From contig NW_024467106.1 in NCBI RefSeq assembly GCF_017591425.1, positions 24,046,501 through 24,110,500 on the forward strand: a DNA stretch of 64,000 bases. Direction: 5' to 3'. Shown here one piece after another: positions 20,940-33,364 of the stretch. The number at the start of each line of letters is the position of its first letter. Position 1 is the first letter of the stretch. The translations under genes and the position numbers were made by a program. The notes below the pieces were generated by a model. That model did no database searches, was not told the DNA's origin, and was given only the letters and a program-made list of their open reading frames with translations. This DNA comes from Ochotona curzoniae (Eukaryota > Chordata > Mammalia > Lagomorpha > Ochotonidae).

Positions 20940-22435
20940 GCTTTTTCAAAGTTTATATATGGTCACATGATTTGAAAGTCTTAGCACCTAATATCTATCA
21001 GGAAGTGAAGTGATGAAGGCAAAAAGAGCTGAATTTGGCTCTTGGGGAAGATGTGAATAAAATAGGTTGCATATTGTGCTGGTCTGATCAGTCAGAAAAC
21101 ACTGCAGGAGGCCAACACTTTCTAAGAAGGGATTCAACGATAAAGCAAATCGTGGGAAATGAATTAAAATCCGTTCAGCAAGACTGCTTAAGGAATGAGG
21201 AAATTCATGCTTTAATTCAAGTGTTTAATTTAAATAAATGTAACTTTCTATCACAGAAATGCTTGATGACATTAGATGTTTTAATTCTTCTATTTAGAAC
21301 ACGTGTAGCCAGACACTATAGCTGCTCAGAGAGTCTGCTTTTGTTCAGTAATTATTGACAGTTATAGGAAAGGTCTCTTAATCAACATTGACAAGAAACA
21401 AAGCATGCACAATTTCATCTCTCAAAAAAATCATTTTCTACCTGCCTAGCATCTTCATTTTCATCACGCCTGTGGTTACAAGATGTATACAATCTCATTC
21501 CTTTAATTTCTTATCTTGCTCAGATAGGAATTGTCAACTGAGCATTTGCAGTCTTCAGAAACATAGGTCCAAAAATATGATATAATCCACATTTTATAAC
21601 TATGTCAACATAATTAGAATTTCCTAATTCTGATTTCCATGGAGCTTATTATCTGACAGGGACCATTTAGAATGGCAGATAATCCCCTTAGGCCTTAATA
21701 AAAATTACTTTTGTTATTGGCCCTGAAGCCTCTAAAATGGGTCAGTGCCACAATTAATGAGGTATCCCAAGGGCATCTTTTACATTAGGATAAACTATCC
21801 ACGTTTCTGTTTCCCTTCTCCCACCCATTTACTAGACAAGTTTATACAAGATGTGGCAGCTAACACCAGAGTCCAGAGAATGCAAGCTCAGCAGTTTAAA
21901 ATGCTACAAATTTGTCACCATACTGCACCGTTTAAAAATATGAATCCTGCATGTTATTATAAAATCCTTTTTACTACTACAAAATTGAACACAACTGAAT
22001 TGAGCAGTTGTCTCTTTTATAAAGTTCCAGATTATTTCCACAAGTGTCTTATGTTTCTTTTTACCAAGTTTCAGTCTAAGAAGTCAGGTGTCTTAAAGAA
22101 TGGGGATTCCTCCAGTGGCACCCTGGGCTCCCTCTAAAATGGCAGAGCTTTTGTTCCTTTTGCACACACTCCCTCCAGTACAAATGCCAAGCTCGTTCTT
22201 CTAAAGGTCCAGAAGGATCACATGCCACTCACAGCTTCCCTGTACCAGCCCCACATTTCATCCATTAAACTCTGTGACTCATGGGGTGTTGGCATATCCT
22301 AAAATCTAAGTGTGTCCAATAGAAATATGTTTTAACCAAAAATGGTGTTGCTAAAAAAATTAGAGATGTTCAGGACTGATTCTTATTTTCTTCTTCTTTT
22401 CTTGTCTTTTCTTTTCTTTCTTTTTTTTTTATAAT
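20940..22435. other. AT-rich single-copy stretch
   Basis: No gene. 21030-21360 is a low-repeat block with TAAT-type motifs and a 107-codon plus frame without resemblance to any family. The 130-codon frame at 21745-22137 is likewise featureless. A pyrimidine and T-rich tract lies at 22381-22430. Confidence 0.45.
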
Positions 22436-22439
22436 CTTA

Positions 22440-22930
22440 TTTAGTTGATTAGGGTACAAAGGGTCAAGGGCTACAGGAAAGTAGGTAATACCATTGTTTC
22501 CACACTAATATCATCACTTTTTTTCCTGTATCTCGGGTCAGGGGAAAAGCAAAGGGAGAAGCCCCACCCAGCCTCCCACCCATCCCAGGTCCCCGATGTA
22601 AGGCATGCTCCGAGGGTCCTGCTCAAGCAGTTTTGATAGTTCAACAGTTCTGAATTGCTGCCAATCTCGCCATTCCAATCTTGATGAAATCTATTCAGAA
22701 TCCACTGGCTGCCATAGTCTCTAAAGAGTTGGGGTTCTGAGATCAGCAGTTCAGTTGGAGGGATCTCCAAAGAAACTTTGTGTAAGGTGATCCCAGACCT
22801 GATTCTTGTGTGTGCTTGCCAGTACAGGGTCTGGCACCGTCTGTCGCCTCAATCAGCTTATGCACATGCTGCTTGTTGCAATTGCTGGGTCAGTTCTGTT
22901 TCCGGCCTGGTCTTCTATATTTTATACATA
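22440..22930. repeat. unnamed lagomorph repeat, copy A
   Basis: A moderately GC-rich block that aligns by eye, in the same orientation, with 32636-33080. Shared landmarks are ataccattgtttcc against agaccattgctttc, ggtccccgatgtaaggcatg against ggtccccaatttggagcata, and cctgctcaagcagttttgat against ttgctcaggtgatttcaata. It may be part of a lagomorph L1 (for example a 5' region lying on the minus strand) or a separate element. Not coding. Confidence 0.55.
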
Positions 22931-22934
22931 TATT

Positions 22935-24410
22935 ACATAACATCAAAGATGCTGTAATAACTCAGGAAAGAATGAAGAAGGAAAAGTAAAAGCTCTTAAG
23001 AAAGATAATTTCTTTGTTTTAGCTTTTACAGGATGCCCACCAATTCTTTGAGTCCAATGATTGTATATTTAATTCTGAGACGTTAATTGTAATTCTCTGC
23101 TTCATATATTCTGGGGCAATAATAAAACAAGTAAAACGAAGGATATGAAGGCTCAAAGTCACAGTCTTTTACACATGAATTGGGAGAAGTTTGATACAGC
23201 CCCTCCTTCAGTGAGTGAGGTGGCATTCACACACTTCCTTCATTGATGCCATTTTGTTTTGCCTTTTTGGCAGATACAGTTCATCCGACTTCACATTTCC
23301 CCCTGAGACTGGAGTTCTTGGAGTTTTGGCTTTTAATTGACTGTAGTCCCTGATTAAGAATAATATCTACTCCTTCTCAAGCTCAGATTTTTACTCAGAA
23401 CAGTGACAGTGTAATGAGTGACTTTGTATTTCCTAGTGTTCCCAATTCTTTCTTTTCCTTGAAGCTTTGTGACACTGGAAGGAGCTCCGTATTCCCAGAG
23501 CCTTTGCATTGTGTTCCGTGTATGTTACTGTGTAACAATAGCTGGAACTCCACTCTGAATTCCCTGGACTCTTCCATATGAAACAATTCTTTCCTGGCTC
23601 CGCGTGTCCGCCCCAGTGGTGAACAGACTGAAGCACGAGGCAGATTATGCCTTTTGCTTTTCAAACCTGCACCTTCATTTCCATTTGAGTATCTGCGTAT
23701 ACTTCTCCCTCAAGCATTGTCTTTCCTTGAATTCTGTAACCTTCAAACACCTTTTCTAGTTGGGTTGCTTGAGAAATCCTCCTTGCATCTTTATTATCCA
23801 TAGCAGTGGAATCTGATTACATTGACTCAGGAAATACATTTCTTTTTTACTTTGGAGCCTCTCAATACACTTGTGAAAAGGCCAGGTGAGATTTTAACAC
23901 TTCAATATGTTTCTCAATGTGCTGCTTAATTTGATCCATGGCTCCTTGACTGCACTTTGAATGAATAGATGCGAGTTTGAATGTCTTCCTCCTTTTGTGT
24001 ACGGTCTCCCACAGTTCATATTTTAATGGCTACGTGAAAACATTTCCTAAGAGGATTTCCTTGCTCTTTAAGTTTCAGATAGTTTCCTTAGAAAATGGAA
24101 GCAATAATTTTCCATTTCCTGTCTTCTTACTTGCTGACTGTAGTTACGTATCAGCAGTCCTGACAACCAGATGATTTTTTTCCCTTCAAAGCAATTCAAT
24201 TTTTTTTTCTACATGCACTACAGTTTTTCTTTCCCTCACTCCAATGGGATGGCACAATTTCTGTATACTTGTGATTCAAATTTCTCTTTATTTGTATGGC
24301 TGAACTTCAGAAAAGAATTGAACTGGAATTCATATTCTAGCATCTGAGTCCTCTTGATTCCATTATATTATCAAGATTTCTAGGAAAACTGACCACTCAG
24401 AATTTGGCCA
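22935..24410. other. single-copy stretch, no gene seen
   Basis: Mixed composition. 23200-23760 is pyrimidine-biased on the plus strand. Frames up to 89 codons, on the minus strand at 23395-23664, show no motif. Confidence 0.45.
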
Positions 24411-24414
24411 TAGG

Positions 24415-24712
24415 GACTAATCTTGTGGTGTAGCACATTAATCCACGCTTTGCAATGCTGACACCTCATAACCAAGTGCTGGTTCAAGTCCCAGATACTC
24501 TGCTTTTGATTCACTCTTTGCTTAATGTACCTCGGAAGGCGGCAGAAAAGAACTCCGGGCTTTTGCTACCCCTTTGGGGCACCAAGATGGAGCTCCAGCC
24601 TTCTGGCTTTAGCCTGCTCCAGAACTGAATGTTGTGGCCTGTTGAGAAGTGATCAGCATAGGGGAAGCTTGGTTTTTCTTTCTGCCTTTCAAATAAATAA
24701 TAAAAAAGTTTA
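24415..24712 (+). mobile_element. CSINE copy
   Basis: Diverged plus-strand SINE: tcttgtggtgtagcacatta at the head, then ctggttcaagtcccagatac (B-box region), accaagatggagctccagcc and ttctgcctttcaaataaata at the end. Confidence 0.85.
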
Positions 24713-24714
24713 AA

Positions 24715-26745
24715 GGACTTTGCTGTAAATAGTAGAAGGAAATGCAAAAATATCCTCATGTAAAACATGTTAATCATAAATTTCTATTCAGGGGTTTTAG
24801 CAACATTCTTTAAAAATACTTTTAGCAATATTTTGGTGAATCACAGGAACGTGGGAATGAATGTGAATAACTGAGTTACAATGGGTGGAAAGATGGTGGA
24901 GAATGATCATGAGACCGGCTCCCTCATTTTTTCCCTTCCTGTGCTCACACTTAGATTTCTTAATTTTTCAGCTACTTGAGTCTGCGTTGAGCTATTAGTG
25001 AAAGTAATATGTACCACATCCAGAACTAGGTTATAAAGCTGTTCAGTGTGGGGACCTTGCAGTTTTGTCACATCCCCCTGTGGGGGCCTTGGTATGTGCA
25101 AACCTCATTTTTCTCATGTGTCAGTGATCATGTTTATTTGAATGTCACAAAGCCCCAAGGAGCAAAGGGACTACACACTAGGAGGCCCTTGCAGTCAGAA
25201 ATTCTTTAGAGCAGCATATGTCCTTTCCCTTCAACCTTTTCAACTTTCATAAGTAAAAAGTGGCATATATTGCTAGCCAGTAAGATTTCAAAATCACTTG
25301 TTTTGTCAAACAGCCTGCCCAGAAAGATGCAATAAAAGAAAGAGCATCGTCAGCGATGGGCTTAATAAACATTGGGGGAGATTTTCTGACTCAAAGCTGA
25401 AGTAACAGTTCCTTGAGAGAAAAGTCACTCGAAGATTAGTTTCAGCAATCCTTTTATACTCTTTTATTTCTTTATCTATGGAAAGAGAGCCCCGAAATGC
25501 TTTCTTTTAGAATATCCTACCTTTGCCTTTTCTCTAATTACTATATAATTTCTCTCACTTTGATATCATTTTTATTGTATTGAGGAGTCAGCCAAGTAAG
25601 ATTGGAGATATAAAATATAATATCGTAACATACTGATAGCTCTCAGGGAAAATATACAAAGAAATGTTCTCTAACCAAATGGTTAAACTTAAACTTGCTT
25701 CACTCTTCTGATGTTCACAATGTGCCCGGACTTATTGTTGGTGAGGTCTGGTGATGCCAAGAAGCACTGGAATTGAACAGGATTATGTAATGCTATGTTG
25801 CAATAGGAGCAGGAGGTAGTTATTCTTTCCTATACAATGTGTGTTCAAGGGATGCATCTTGGATCCAGAGAAAAGATATAGACCAACTGCAATTTTTAGT
25901 GTCAGAGAAAGAGAATAAAACTTTGTTTGCTTTTTCCATTCTTTGTTGTCTCAAAACTTTGGCTTGAATTTTATGCATAATCATTTATGTCACAAAACTA
26001 CACCAAAGACCACCGGGGAATAATAGTCACCGACATTTTTTAGCAGTTATCTATTACCAAAATTTGAAGAAAGCAACAACATGTAAACAAATTATTAGCA
26101 TTATGTGAAGAATAATGTGTTCCTATTCTCTGGCCTTTTGTCCTCAAACTATAGTGTGGAATTTTAATTGCAGAGGAAGGTAAGAACATTGAGAATTCTG
26201 GAGTTCCCTTAGTTTTAATTTTTCTCCCTCAAAAAGGTTTTACTGACTCTCCAATGTGTAACTCAATGGAGATGAGGAGGAGGATGCAAGAGCTATCTGA
26301 TCTCTGATAGGCTGTGACTCAAGGCAAGCCATCCATGTATAAAGAACTGCAATAGCATTTGCCAAATCATCACCTCTGATTAACACTTTCCATTCTCAAC
26401 TCTAACGCTCCAATCTCTGACACTGGAATTTGGGGGTAGCGGTGCTTCAAAAATTTTTTTGGAAACTGGATTTGAAAAAGGAATTTATCTTTTGTTGGTA
26501 AAAAAAAATATTGAAATCCATGTATGGTTTTTTCATAAGGTGCATTTTTTGTGATTTTTTGGGAAGAAGCTTATTATAGCTAAAGATAATTTGATAACTT
26601 GGCAGACATACTTTTCCCCAAGCATGGAATAAGGAGGAAGTAATGGTTTCTCAGTTTATATTTTGAGTCCTATATTTCAAAAATAGCCATATTATATAGT
26701 GGCAATAACCTTTCATGAAGCAGCCAAGGTTTGAAGAGAGACGAA
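24715..26745. other. single-copy stretch, no gene seen
   Basis: About 2 kb without recognised repeats. AT-rich, with poly-T and poly-A runs around 26450-26565. Frames no longer than 64 codons. Could hide strongly decayed old repeats. Confidence 0.45.
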
Positions 26746-26749
26746 AAGG

Positions 26750-27013
26750 AGGGGTGAGTGCTGACACTTGAAATACTCCGACCCTTTGCTAGAGTGCCTG
26801 GTTGGGGTCCCAGCATTTCTTCCACCCAGCTTCTTGCTAAGTCAAATTCTAGGAAGCAGCAAATGACTGGGCTACTTGGGTCCTTGTCACTCACATGGGA
26901 GATGTGGATGGACTTGTAGGTTCATGGCTTTTGGGGAGTAAGGCAGCAAAGTGGAAGATGTTTCCTGGTCCTTCCTTTGTATTACTCTAGCTTTAAAATA
27001 GTAATAAATATTT
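26750..27013 (+). mobile_element. old CSINE copy
   Basis: Diverged plus-strand SINE: tgagtgctgacacttgaaat, agagtgcctggttggggtcc, acccagcttcttgctaagtc, actcacatgggagatgtgga and ggggagtaaggcagcaaagt, with an AT-rich end at 27000-27013. Confidence 0.8.
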
Positions 27014-27014
27014 A

Positions 27015-27835
27015 ACAACAACACAAAATGGTTTCGGTACTGGGAGGTAAAGATTTTGGCTTAGTTTCTCCAAATGAAAGAATTTTGTAAGCAATCTTCT
27101 CATTCCACTTGACAAAATTGTTTTAAAACTTTGAAGAGGCGCATAGAGAAAATATGAGGAATTGCAAGAGCTCGGCTGCTAACTTGATTTTTCTTTGTTT
27201 TTGAGTGTTCTTAAATTACTCATTTATGATTTTTTATTTCCTAAGTGAAAACCTACAAGAGTATATCTACATTGTTATGGCTTTTATATCCAAAACACCT
27301 AAATATCTTCTGTTTTATGGACACACAGGCTATATGAATGATATTCCATATTTCTCCAGCGGCAGTTGTCTCAACCAGAGAATTTCAATAATAATCACAG
27401 AAAAAAGTCCCATTTTTAATAAATTTGCAAAATATGAAATCTTAAACATCACTGGAATCCATGAATTCTTCAAAATTGTACAAATTTTTATGGTTTTGTT
27501 GCATATATTTCTAAGATCAAGATTTGCTCATGTGTAGTAAAATTGAAAGTTATCAATTTCACTGAATCATTTTTAAGTTGAAAAAAATGAATGATTAAAT
27601 GTGGCATAAGATGAATAATAAAAGGTAGAGGCTGCTTAGATTTAATTCATAGAAACTAAATCTGCTTTTTATAAAAAGTACTTTGGAAGATAATGATCTT
27701 ACTGAATGAAAGGAGAGTCGTGAAATGAAGGTTAATTAAAGAAGAGAACCAGAGAACTTTGCAGACTCAAAAGTGTCAGATTAAGAACTACTCTAGAACA
27801 CTGCTGCCTTTGAGATGCATCTTGAAGGATCCAAG
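27015..27835. other. AT-rich stretch, no gene seen
   Basis: Strongly AT-rich. The 110-codon plus frame at 27205-27537 has a biased, phenylalanine- and isoleucine-rich composition expected of AT-rich noncoding DNA. Confidence 0.45.
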
Positions 27836-27837
27836 TA

Positions 27838-28190
27838 CAATAGTTATCTGTTATGTAATAAAAGCCCCCAAACTTAAAGTTTTAAAATAAAAACATTTCT
27901 TTATTGTTGGTGAGAAATCCAGGCATGTCTTAGCTTAGTCCTTTGCTCTGGTAGTCTATAATTATCTCAAGAATCAACTAGATGAAAACTTAAGTTCATT
28001 AGTATAAGAAGGCTAGGATTCAGTTCCTATGAGTTGAGTTGTCAGACCAGGGCTTATGTGAAATGTGGGCCAGTTTGCCTCAAGACCTTACCACATGCAT
28101 TTCCAACACGATGTCATATCATCAAACTATGCATAGTGCGGAGGCCATAGAAAGAGCATCTGTCAGGCAGAAGCCATAGTCATTGTTACT
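27838..28190 (-). mobile_element. ancient LTR-like repeat
   Basis: The plus strand resembles the complement of an old mammalian LTR-like interspersed repeat: aatagttatctgttatgtaa, accaaacttaaagtttt-like segment at 27870, ccaggcatgtcttagcttag, ggattcagttcctatgagtt, then cagaagccatagtcattgtt. I believe it is MLT1/MST-like, but the family name is from memory. Confidence 0.5.
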
Positions 28191-28194
28191 AGTA

Positions 28195-28446
28195 GAAGAG
28201 ATGTCAGCGTTTAAAGTCCCCACCTTCGTAAGTGGAAGCCGTTTCCCTACTCATGTGCCTGCGAGAACAGTGGTAAACGGCCCAAGTGGGTGAGTTAGAA
28301 ACTCCTGGCTTGTGTGACCCAGGTTTTGTTGTTGTGTTGTGCCCATATGCGGAATGAAGTAGGGGATGACAGATTCCTCTCTCCTTCTCCCCATCCCTCT
28401 CACCTCTCTCTCTGTCTCTGACAATGCCTTTCAAATACATATATCT
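28195..28446 (+). mobile_element. 5'-truncated CSINE
   Basis: Plus-strand SINE lacking its tRNA-like head. It has ccctactcatgtgcctgcga, gtggtaaacggcccaagtgg, then a pyrimidine-rich run (28376-28420) and tgcctttcaaatacatatat at the end. It lies next to the LTR-like repeat at 27838. Confidence 0.7.
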
Positions 28447-28449
28447 TAA

Positions 28450-30525
28450 AAACAACAGAGATTACTTTATAACTCAGGAAAGTAGGTGAGTCCACATTTG
28501 GAGGAAGGGGATTGGAAATAGCATGAATATCAGGGTGGATGAATGGATGCCCCAGCAGGTGCTACCTGCTACCATGGCCTCTGGTTATCTTTGTTCACAG
28601 TTTCACACTCCTAGGTAAAAAAATCAAGGAATTTCAGGTCCCTCGATGTTGAGCTCTTGATCAGTGAATTTTATGAGGTGCCAAGGGGAAAGAGTAGCAT
28701 GGGAAATTTACTTAAAGTTAGGTCTAAAACATGTATCAGGGCCTGCTTATAGCAAGGGTTTAGCATGAGCTGGGTAAATGAGTTGGGTAAATGAGTTTGC
28801 TGCATGTGTCCAGCATACCAGGATGAATAAAATGGCTCTAACGTCTTTTGTTAAAGGGAACTTTCCCAAATGTCATTATAGAGTGTTTCTTTAAATACAA
28901 GCCAAATGCTTAAGCCTTTTCGTATTTACTGAAGTGGTCATTTTTACACAATCATCTTCCTATGTTTCTCTTTTAGAGTTGAAAACTCCATGGTTCTTAA
29001 TCCTGACATAAATAAAAGCAGCAATACAGTGTACGGTTCTTGTTTCTATATTTCAATGTGTCAAAATGAAGATAATGTGCCAAAAAAAGTGCCAGCTTAC
29101 TGTCAAATGAGACTTTATGATTTTCTTCAGCTAAGAATTCTGGCAATGAACGTTTTTCTAAGTCAAATTACCTAATCTAATTCCTTTCTGTGTAATTTAG
29201 GCAGGTGTTCCTCTACCTTGGGCAGTCAAATATGAATGATATTGTTTAAATTTTGTCATATTAGTGTTATTGTGCTTATACTTTATTGAGTATAACAGTA
29301 AGTGGTCTTTTTTATTGGAGTAGTTTGACTTTAAGTTCCAGCCAATAAATTGATATTGACAAGAAATATTCCAATTTTTCAGATTTTGCAGCTAATCTGA
29401 GAAAACAAGTAGAGTGCAAGGCACAGACTATTTCAAGTGTTAATATGTCTCTTAATATGATAGAGATGCGATGGACTAAAGAATAAAAATATTCTTAAAA
29501 CTGCTGTATTCCAATGTCAGTTAGTTCAGATAACATAGAAACCAAGAGTTGAACACCTAAATTAAAGATCAGACAGTTCATCTTCCATTAATGGCTTTTA
29601 CCTGATTAGATCTTGCCTTTTATCTTTGTATTTTATTACTGCACATAAAAAGTCTTTCAATTAGTGGAGATGGTTGCATGTTGATTTGTTCATTTTAATT
29701 ATTCTGGATTTAGAGTCACTAGAGGGTAAAAGAGGTCCATACTAACTTTAAAGTATGTGAAAAATATCTAGACAAATTGTAAGGGAGGTGCAATACCTTC
29801 TGATTGGAATGGGAATCAGAGCTAGGAATGCTAGAAAAAAGATGGATAAGCTGCGCTAAAATGTTTAAAGTTTCAACAAAACTGAAACATTATAGTTCTG
29901 CTTCAGGTACTTTCCTAAATCTAAGAAAATTGAAACTGCAATAGAAGAAAAAAAAAAGAAAAATCTGAAGTAGAAGATGAGTTCACAGTCACAAATTAGA
30001 AATTATGAAATAAATCTGAAAGTTATAGGAAATAAAGCAAAATAAAATATAACAGACTCTAAAATTACTGATAAAATTTAAAAATAATGAAAGTGAGCAT
30101 ATAAACAAGAGCTATATAAAAACATTGAAGTATTAAAACTTCAGGTATATTTAAAGAAAGAATCAAATACAAAATTTCAGCAACAAATGTTCAAATATAG
30201 TGAAGTAAAATTAAATCAGAGATACAATCTAATTGCAATGAAAAGATCATGTGTCATATTTGATAGAATCAACCGAATAAAGGATTTTGTGGTGAAACAT
30301 TGACCTAAGTAAGTCACCCAAAATTTAACGTAGCGATTAAAAATCAAATATATACCAAATTCAGGTTGATCGCATCATTGGAAGAAAATATCATTTATGT
30401 AACAAGCAAAAGTTCTCCACTCTCCCTTTTTCTCTTTCTCCTTTATCCCCATATACATACACACATGCATATATAAAAATATATACATACATCTTAAAAT
30501 CATTAAGAAATATAAATTAAAATAA
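28450..30525. other. AT-rich stretch, no gene seen
   Basis: No recognised gene. 29930-30300 is markedly A-rich on the plus strand, as the sense strand of an old L1/HAL1 element would be, but I cannot confirm a match. An alternating purine-pyrimidine TA/CA tract lies at 30450-30492. Confidence 0.45.
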
Positions 30526-30529
30526 TTTA

Positions 30530-30617
30530 GAAGCCACCATTGTGGCACACATTAAATTAAGCCACCTCCTGAAATGCCAGTATCCTTTAGAGATGCTGGT
30601 TTGAGCCCCAGCCCCAA
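30530..30617 (+). mobile_element. CSINE head only, 3' missing
   Basis: Plus-strand SINE head: gaagccaccattgtggcaca, gccacctcctgaaatgccag, tgctggtttgagccccagcc (B-box region). The match ends abruptly at about 30617, so the body and tail are missing. That is unusual for retroposed SINEs, which usually lose the 5' end. Confidence 0.72.
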
Positions 30618-30619
30618 AC

Positions 30620-31880
30620 AGTAAATGATTTGCAAATACTGAAAACAATTTGGTGAAGTTTAAAAAAAAAATAGTTGTCTTTTCCATCAATATTTTCTTT
30701 CTCTCCTGGTCTTAGCATTTCAACATGCTTTGGAAGAATTTATTTTCTGGTTTCAACAATACATATGTGGGTTTATAAGTGTGGGCATCCTGGGATCATT
30801 TGATTCTCTAAATTTGCTATTTTTTTTTCTAAGAAAAAGGACTTGAATTTTTAATTTAAGGGATCCCACAGCTTCCTAGGCCATCATAGATTTTGTTTTA
30901 GTAACCTGCCCCTGCCAGGGTAGCCCTACTCCTTCCTTTAGGAATGTTATTTCTTCTACCCTGACTTCAGAGTAGTCCTCTGCTATCCCTTTACTTTGTT
31001 TACTGGCTGTGCTCTTGTTTCTCAATGTGTCCCTTAATAAGAAGCATTTCTTGAGTTCTCTGTACTTCTCTGTAAGGTTCAACCACCCTTCCCAACCATA
31101 GCTATGTTCACTATGTTGTCCCTCACCTGGTAAAGCCATCTATAGTCAGACTAACAGAAATGAAAACTATTGAATTCTTTACAATATTCAGAAACCAGGT
31201 TTTAAAAAATGCAGAAGTATTTCTGAAGACCTTACGCATACCTTATAGCCATTGGATAAAAGTTTATCCTGACTTTAACATTTCAAAATGTGTGTATCAA
31301 GGAGTGAAAGTGTCTTGATTTCTAAAAACCTGCTTTGCAATTTGAGAAACTTCCTTTAAACTGCTCTGATTTGAGTTGAAAACTTCCTGAAACCTTTAAG
31401 AGCAGTTAAAGTGAACAGAGGCATTGCAAACTCTTCTTGTGAACTTAACCAAGCCAGTCAATCTTACTTCAAAAGGCCTATATACTTTTTCCTTAACATA
31501 GTTTTTTCTTTTGACATTTGAATAAAGTCTTTCACCAATAAAATATCTGTTCAGAAAAACTGAAAACTATCAGAATTTCAAACATTTGGTCTCCAAAACT
31601 ACTAAATATAATTGAGGGAACAGCTAGACAAGCTATGTTACTCAGTATTATTTCCTCTTACTCTCACATCAACATCTGTTCATGTAATATTCTCCTACAT
31701 TTTTATGCCTTTTGTTTCTAGTGAATTCTCTTAATACATATATAGTGGAATTATTTCAAATTATATAAATGATTAACAGTTCTGCTAAAAATTACTTTTG
31801 TTCTGCAATCCACACTAAACACAAGAGAAACAAATGTGTTACACTGCTTCAATAAGCTATTGTAAAATTACTTAAATGTT
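30620..31880. other. AT-rich stretch, no gene seen
   Basis: No repeat family recognised. An 87-codon minus frame at 30876-31139 has no recognisable domain. Confidence 0.45.
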
Positions 31881-31885
31881 AAATT

Positions 31886-32165
31886 TTGGGACAAGTATCC
31901 CATGGAATGCTAATGTCCCATATTAGAGTGCCTGAGTTTTATTTCCATATCTACTCTGATCCCATATCCTTGCTAATACACAATCTACAAAGCGTTAGGA
32001 GGTGACTCAAGGTGTTCGGTCTCTGCCGCTCACCTGGGAAACAGCGACTGAATTCCAAGCTACTGGCTTCAGACTGGCCCAGCCCCTGGTTCTGTTCAAA
32101 TTTGAGGATTGTATCAATGGTCAGATATTCTCTGTTTCTGTCTCTCTTAGAAATTTTTAAGCATA
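31886..32165 (+). mobile_element. old CSINE copy
   Basis: Plus-strand old-subtype SINE: aagtatcccatggaatgcta, atgtcccatattagagtgcc, then gcttcagactggcccagccc and a degraded end at about 32140-32165. The frame 32012-32203 inside it is a chance ORF. Confidence 0.8.
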
Positions 32166-32169
32166 AGTT

Positions 32170-32630
32170 TATTTTGATAAAAGACATCAAAAGGCATACT
32201 TAGTATTTTTCCTATATACACTTCTATAAATTTTTGAAGACCCCTTTCACAAGCTAAGCAATATATTGGTTCTTAAAATTTTGATGGAAGTGATATTAAA
32301 GATCCAAACTTTAATCTGCTATAACCCTTCATGGATACAGCTCTTGGATGTCTCCGACTTATTCCTTAGGAATGCTAAAGAGCTAAAGATATCCTTTTAA
32401 CTTCAAAAATCTACTGGATACTTTCATAGTTATTATTATTTTTTTTTGAAAATTCCTGAATACTTGGTACTCTTTCATTTCTTTCTTTTTTTCTTTCTAT
32501 CTTTTTTTTTTTTTTTGTAGCTTACTGTAGTGAATATCTGCTGCTCATACAGCTGGCTCAGAAGATTGATAGAGGCATGCCTGACTTTGCTTTCATTTGT
32601 GTGTGTGTGTGGTTTCTTTTTCAAAAAATT
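32170..32630. other. AT-rich stretch with poly-T and GT runs
   Basis: Contains T-rich tracts at about 32440-32448 and 32480-32516 and a short GT run at 32598-32611. No gene or repeat family recognised. Confidence 0.5.
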
Positions 32631-32635
32631 AATGT

Positions 32636-33083
32636 TTGATGATGATTACATAGTTGTGAAGGGTGCATGCCCATTTGGACTATCAATTAAGGTAGGAAGC
32701 ATCAAGTAATGGCGGAAGGTGAATAAGACCATTGCTTTCAGTCATCTTCGTCATTGGTGTCGTCTTTTTCTTACTGTGTCTGGGCCTAGCAGGGAAAGAA
32801 GTGGAGAATTTGCACCCCAAATCCTTGCTACATCAGTACCTGGGTCTGGGTGAGAGCTACCTAAAGAAAGTCATCCCAGGGTCCCCAATTTGGAGCATAC
32901 TCTGAAAATTTTGCTCAGGTGATTTCAATAGTCCTGAAATGCTGTTGATTTCATTGCTCCAAGGATAAAGAATTCCTTCCAAGGTCCTTTGGATGACTTA
33001 GTCCACCTTAGAGTCTCCATTTGCCCAGATACTTGCTGTCAAAGCTTGGCTGAGAGAGTTGTTCAATTTGTATTATTCTTCTT
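32636..33083. repeat. unnamed lagomorph repeat, copy B
   Basis: Diverged relative of 22440-22930 in the same orientation, with the shared landmarks listed there (around 32730, 32880 and 32912). A CSINE follows directly at 33084, and the sequence after that SINE (33361-33480) may be the rest of this element. Not coding. Confidence 0.55.
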
Positions 33084-33360
33084 TTTTAACGATTTATTTT
33101 TAATACAGAGGGAGATACAGAAAGATCCGTCCATTGATTTACTCCACAAACAGCTGCAATGGCCAGAGCTGAGCCAATCCAAAGTCAGGAGCCACGAACT
33201 TCCTCTGGGTCTCCCACATGTGGGTGCAGGATCCTAAGGCTTGGGCCACCCTCTGCTGCTTTCTCAGGCCACAAGCAGGGAGCTAGATGGGTAGTAGAGC
33301 AGCTGGACACAAACTGATGCCCATAAGTGATCCCAGCACATGTGGTCCTTAGCTGTCAAC
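33084..33360 (-). mobile_element. CSINE copy
   Basis: Minus-strand SINE: tttttaacgatttattttta tail complement, ttgatttactccacaaacag, cctctgggtctcccacatgt, ctctgctgctttctcaggcc, gcagggagctagatgggtag, and a head ending near gtggtccttagctg. Young-type body, moderately diverged. Confidence 0.88.
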
Positions 33361-33364
33361 TCCA

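Noticed and set aside
21745..22137. 130-codon frame as a gene
   Set aside because: No family resemblance and mixed low-complexity composition in AT-rich DNA.
29930..30300. HAL1 or L1 ORF1 fragment
   Set aside because: Strong A-bias fits a LINE sense strand, but no specific segment could be matched.
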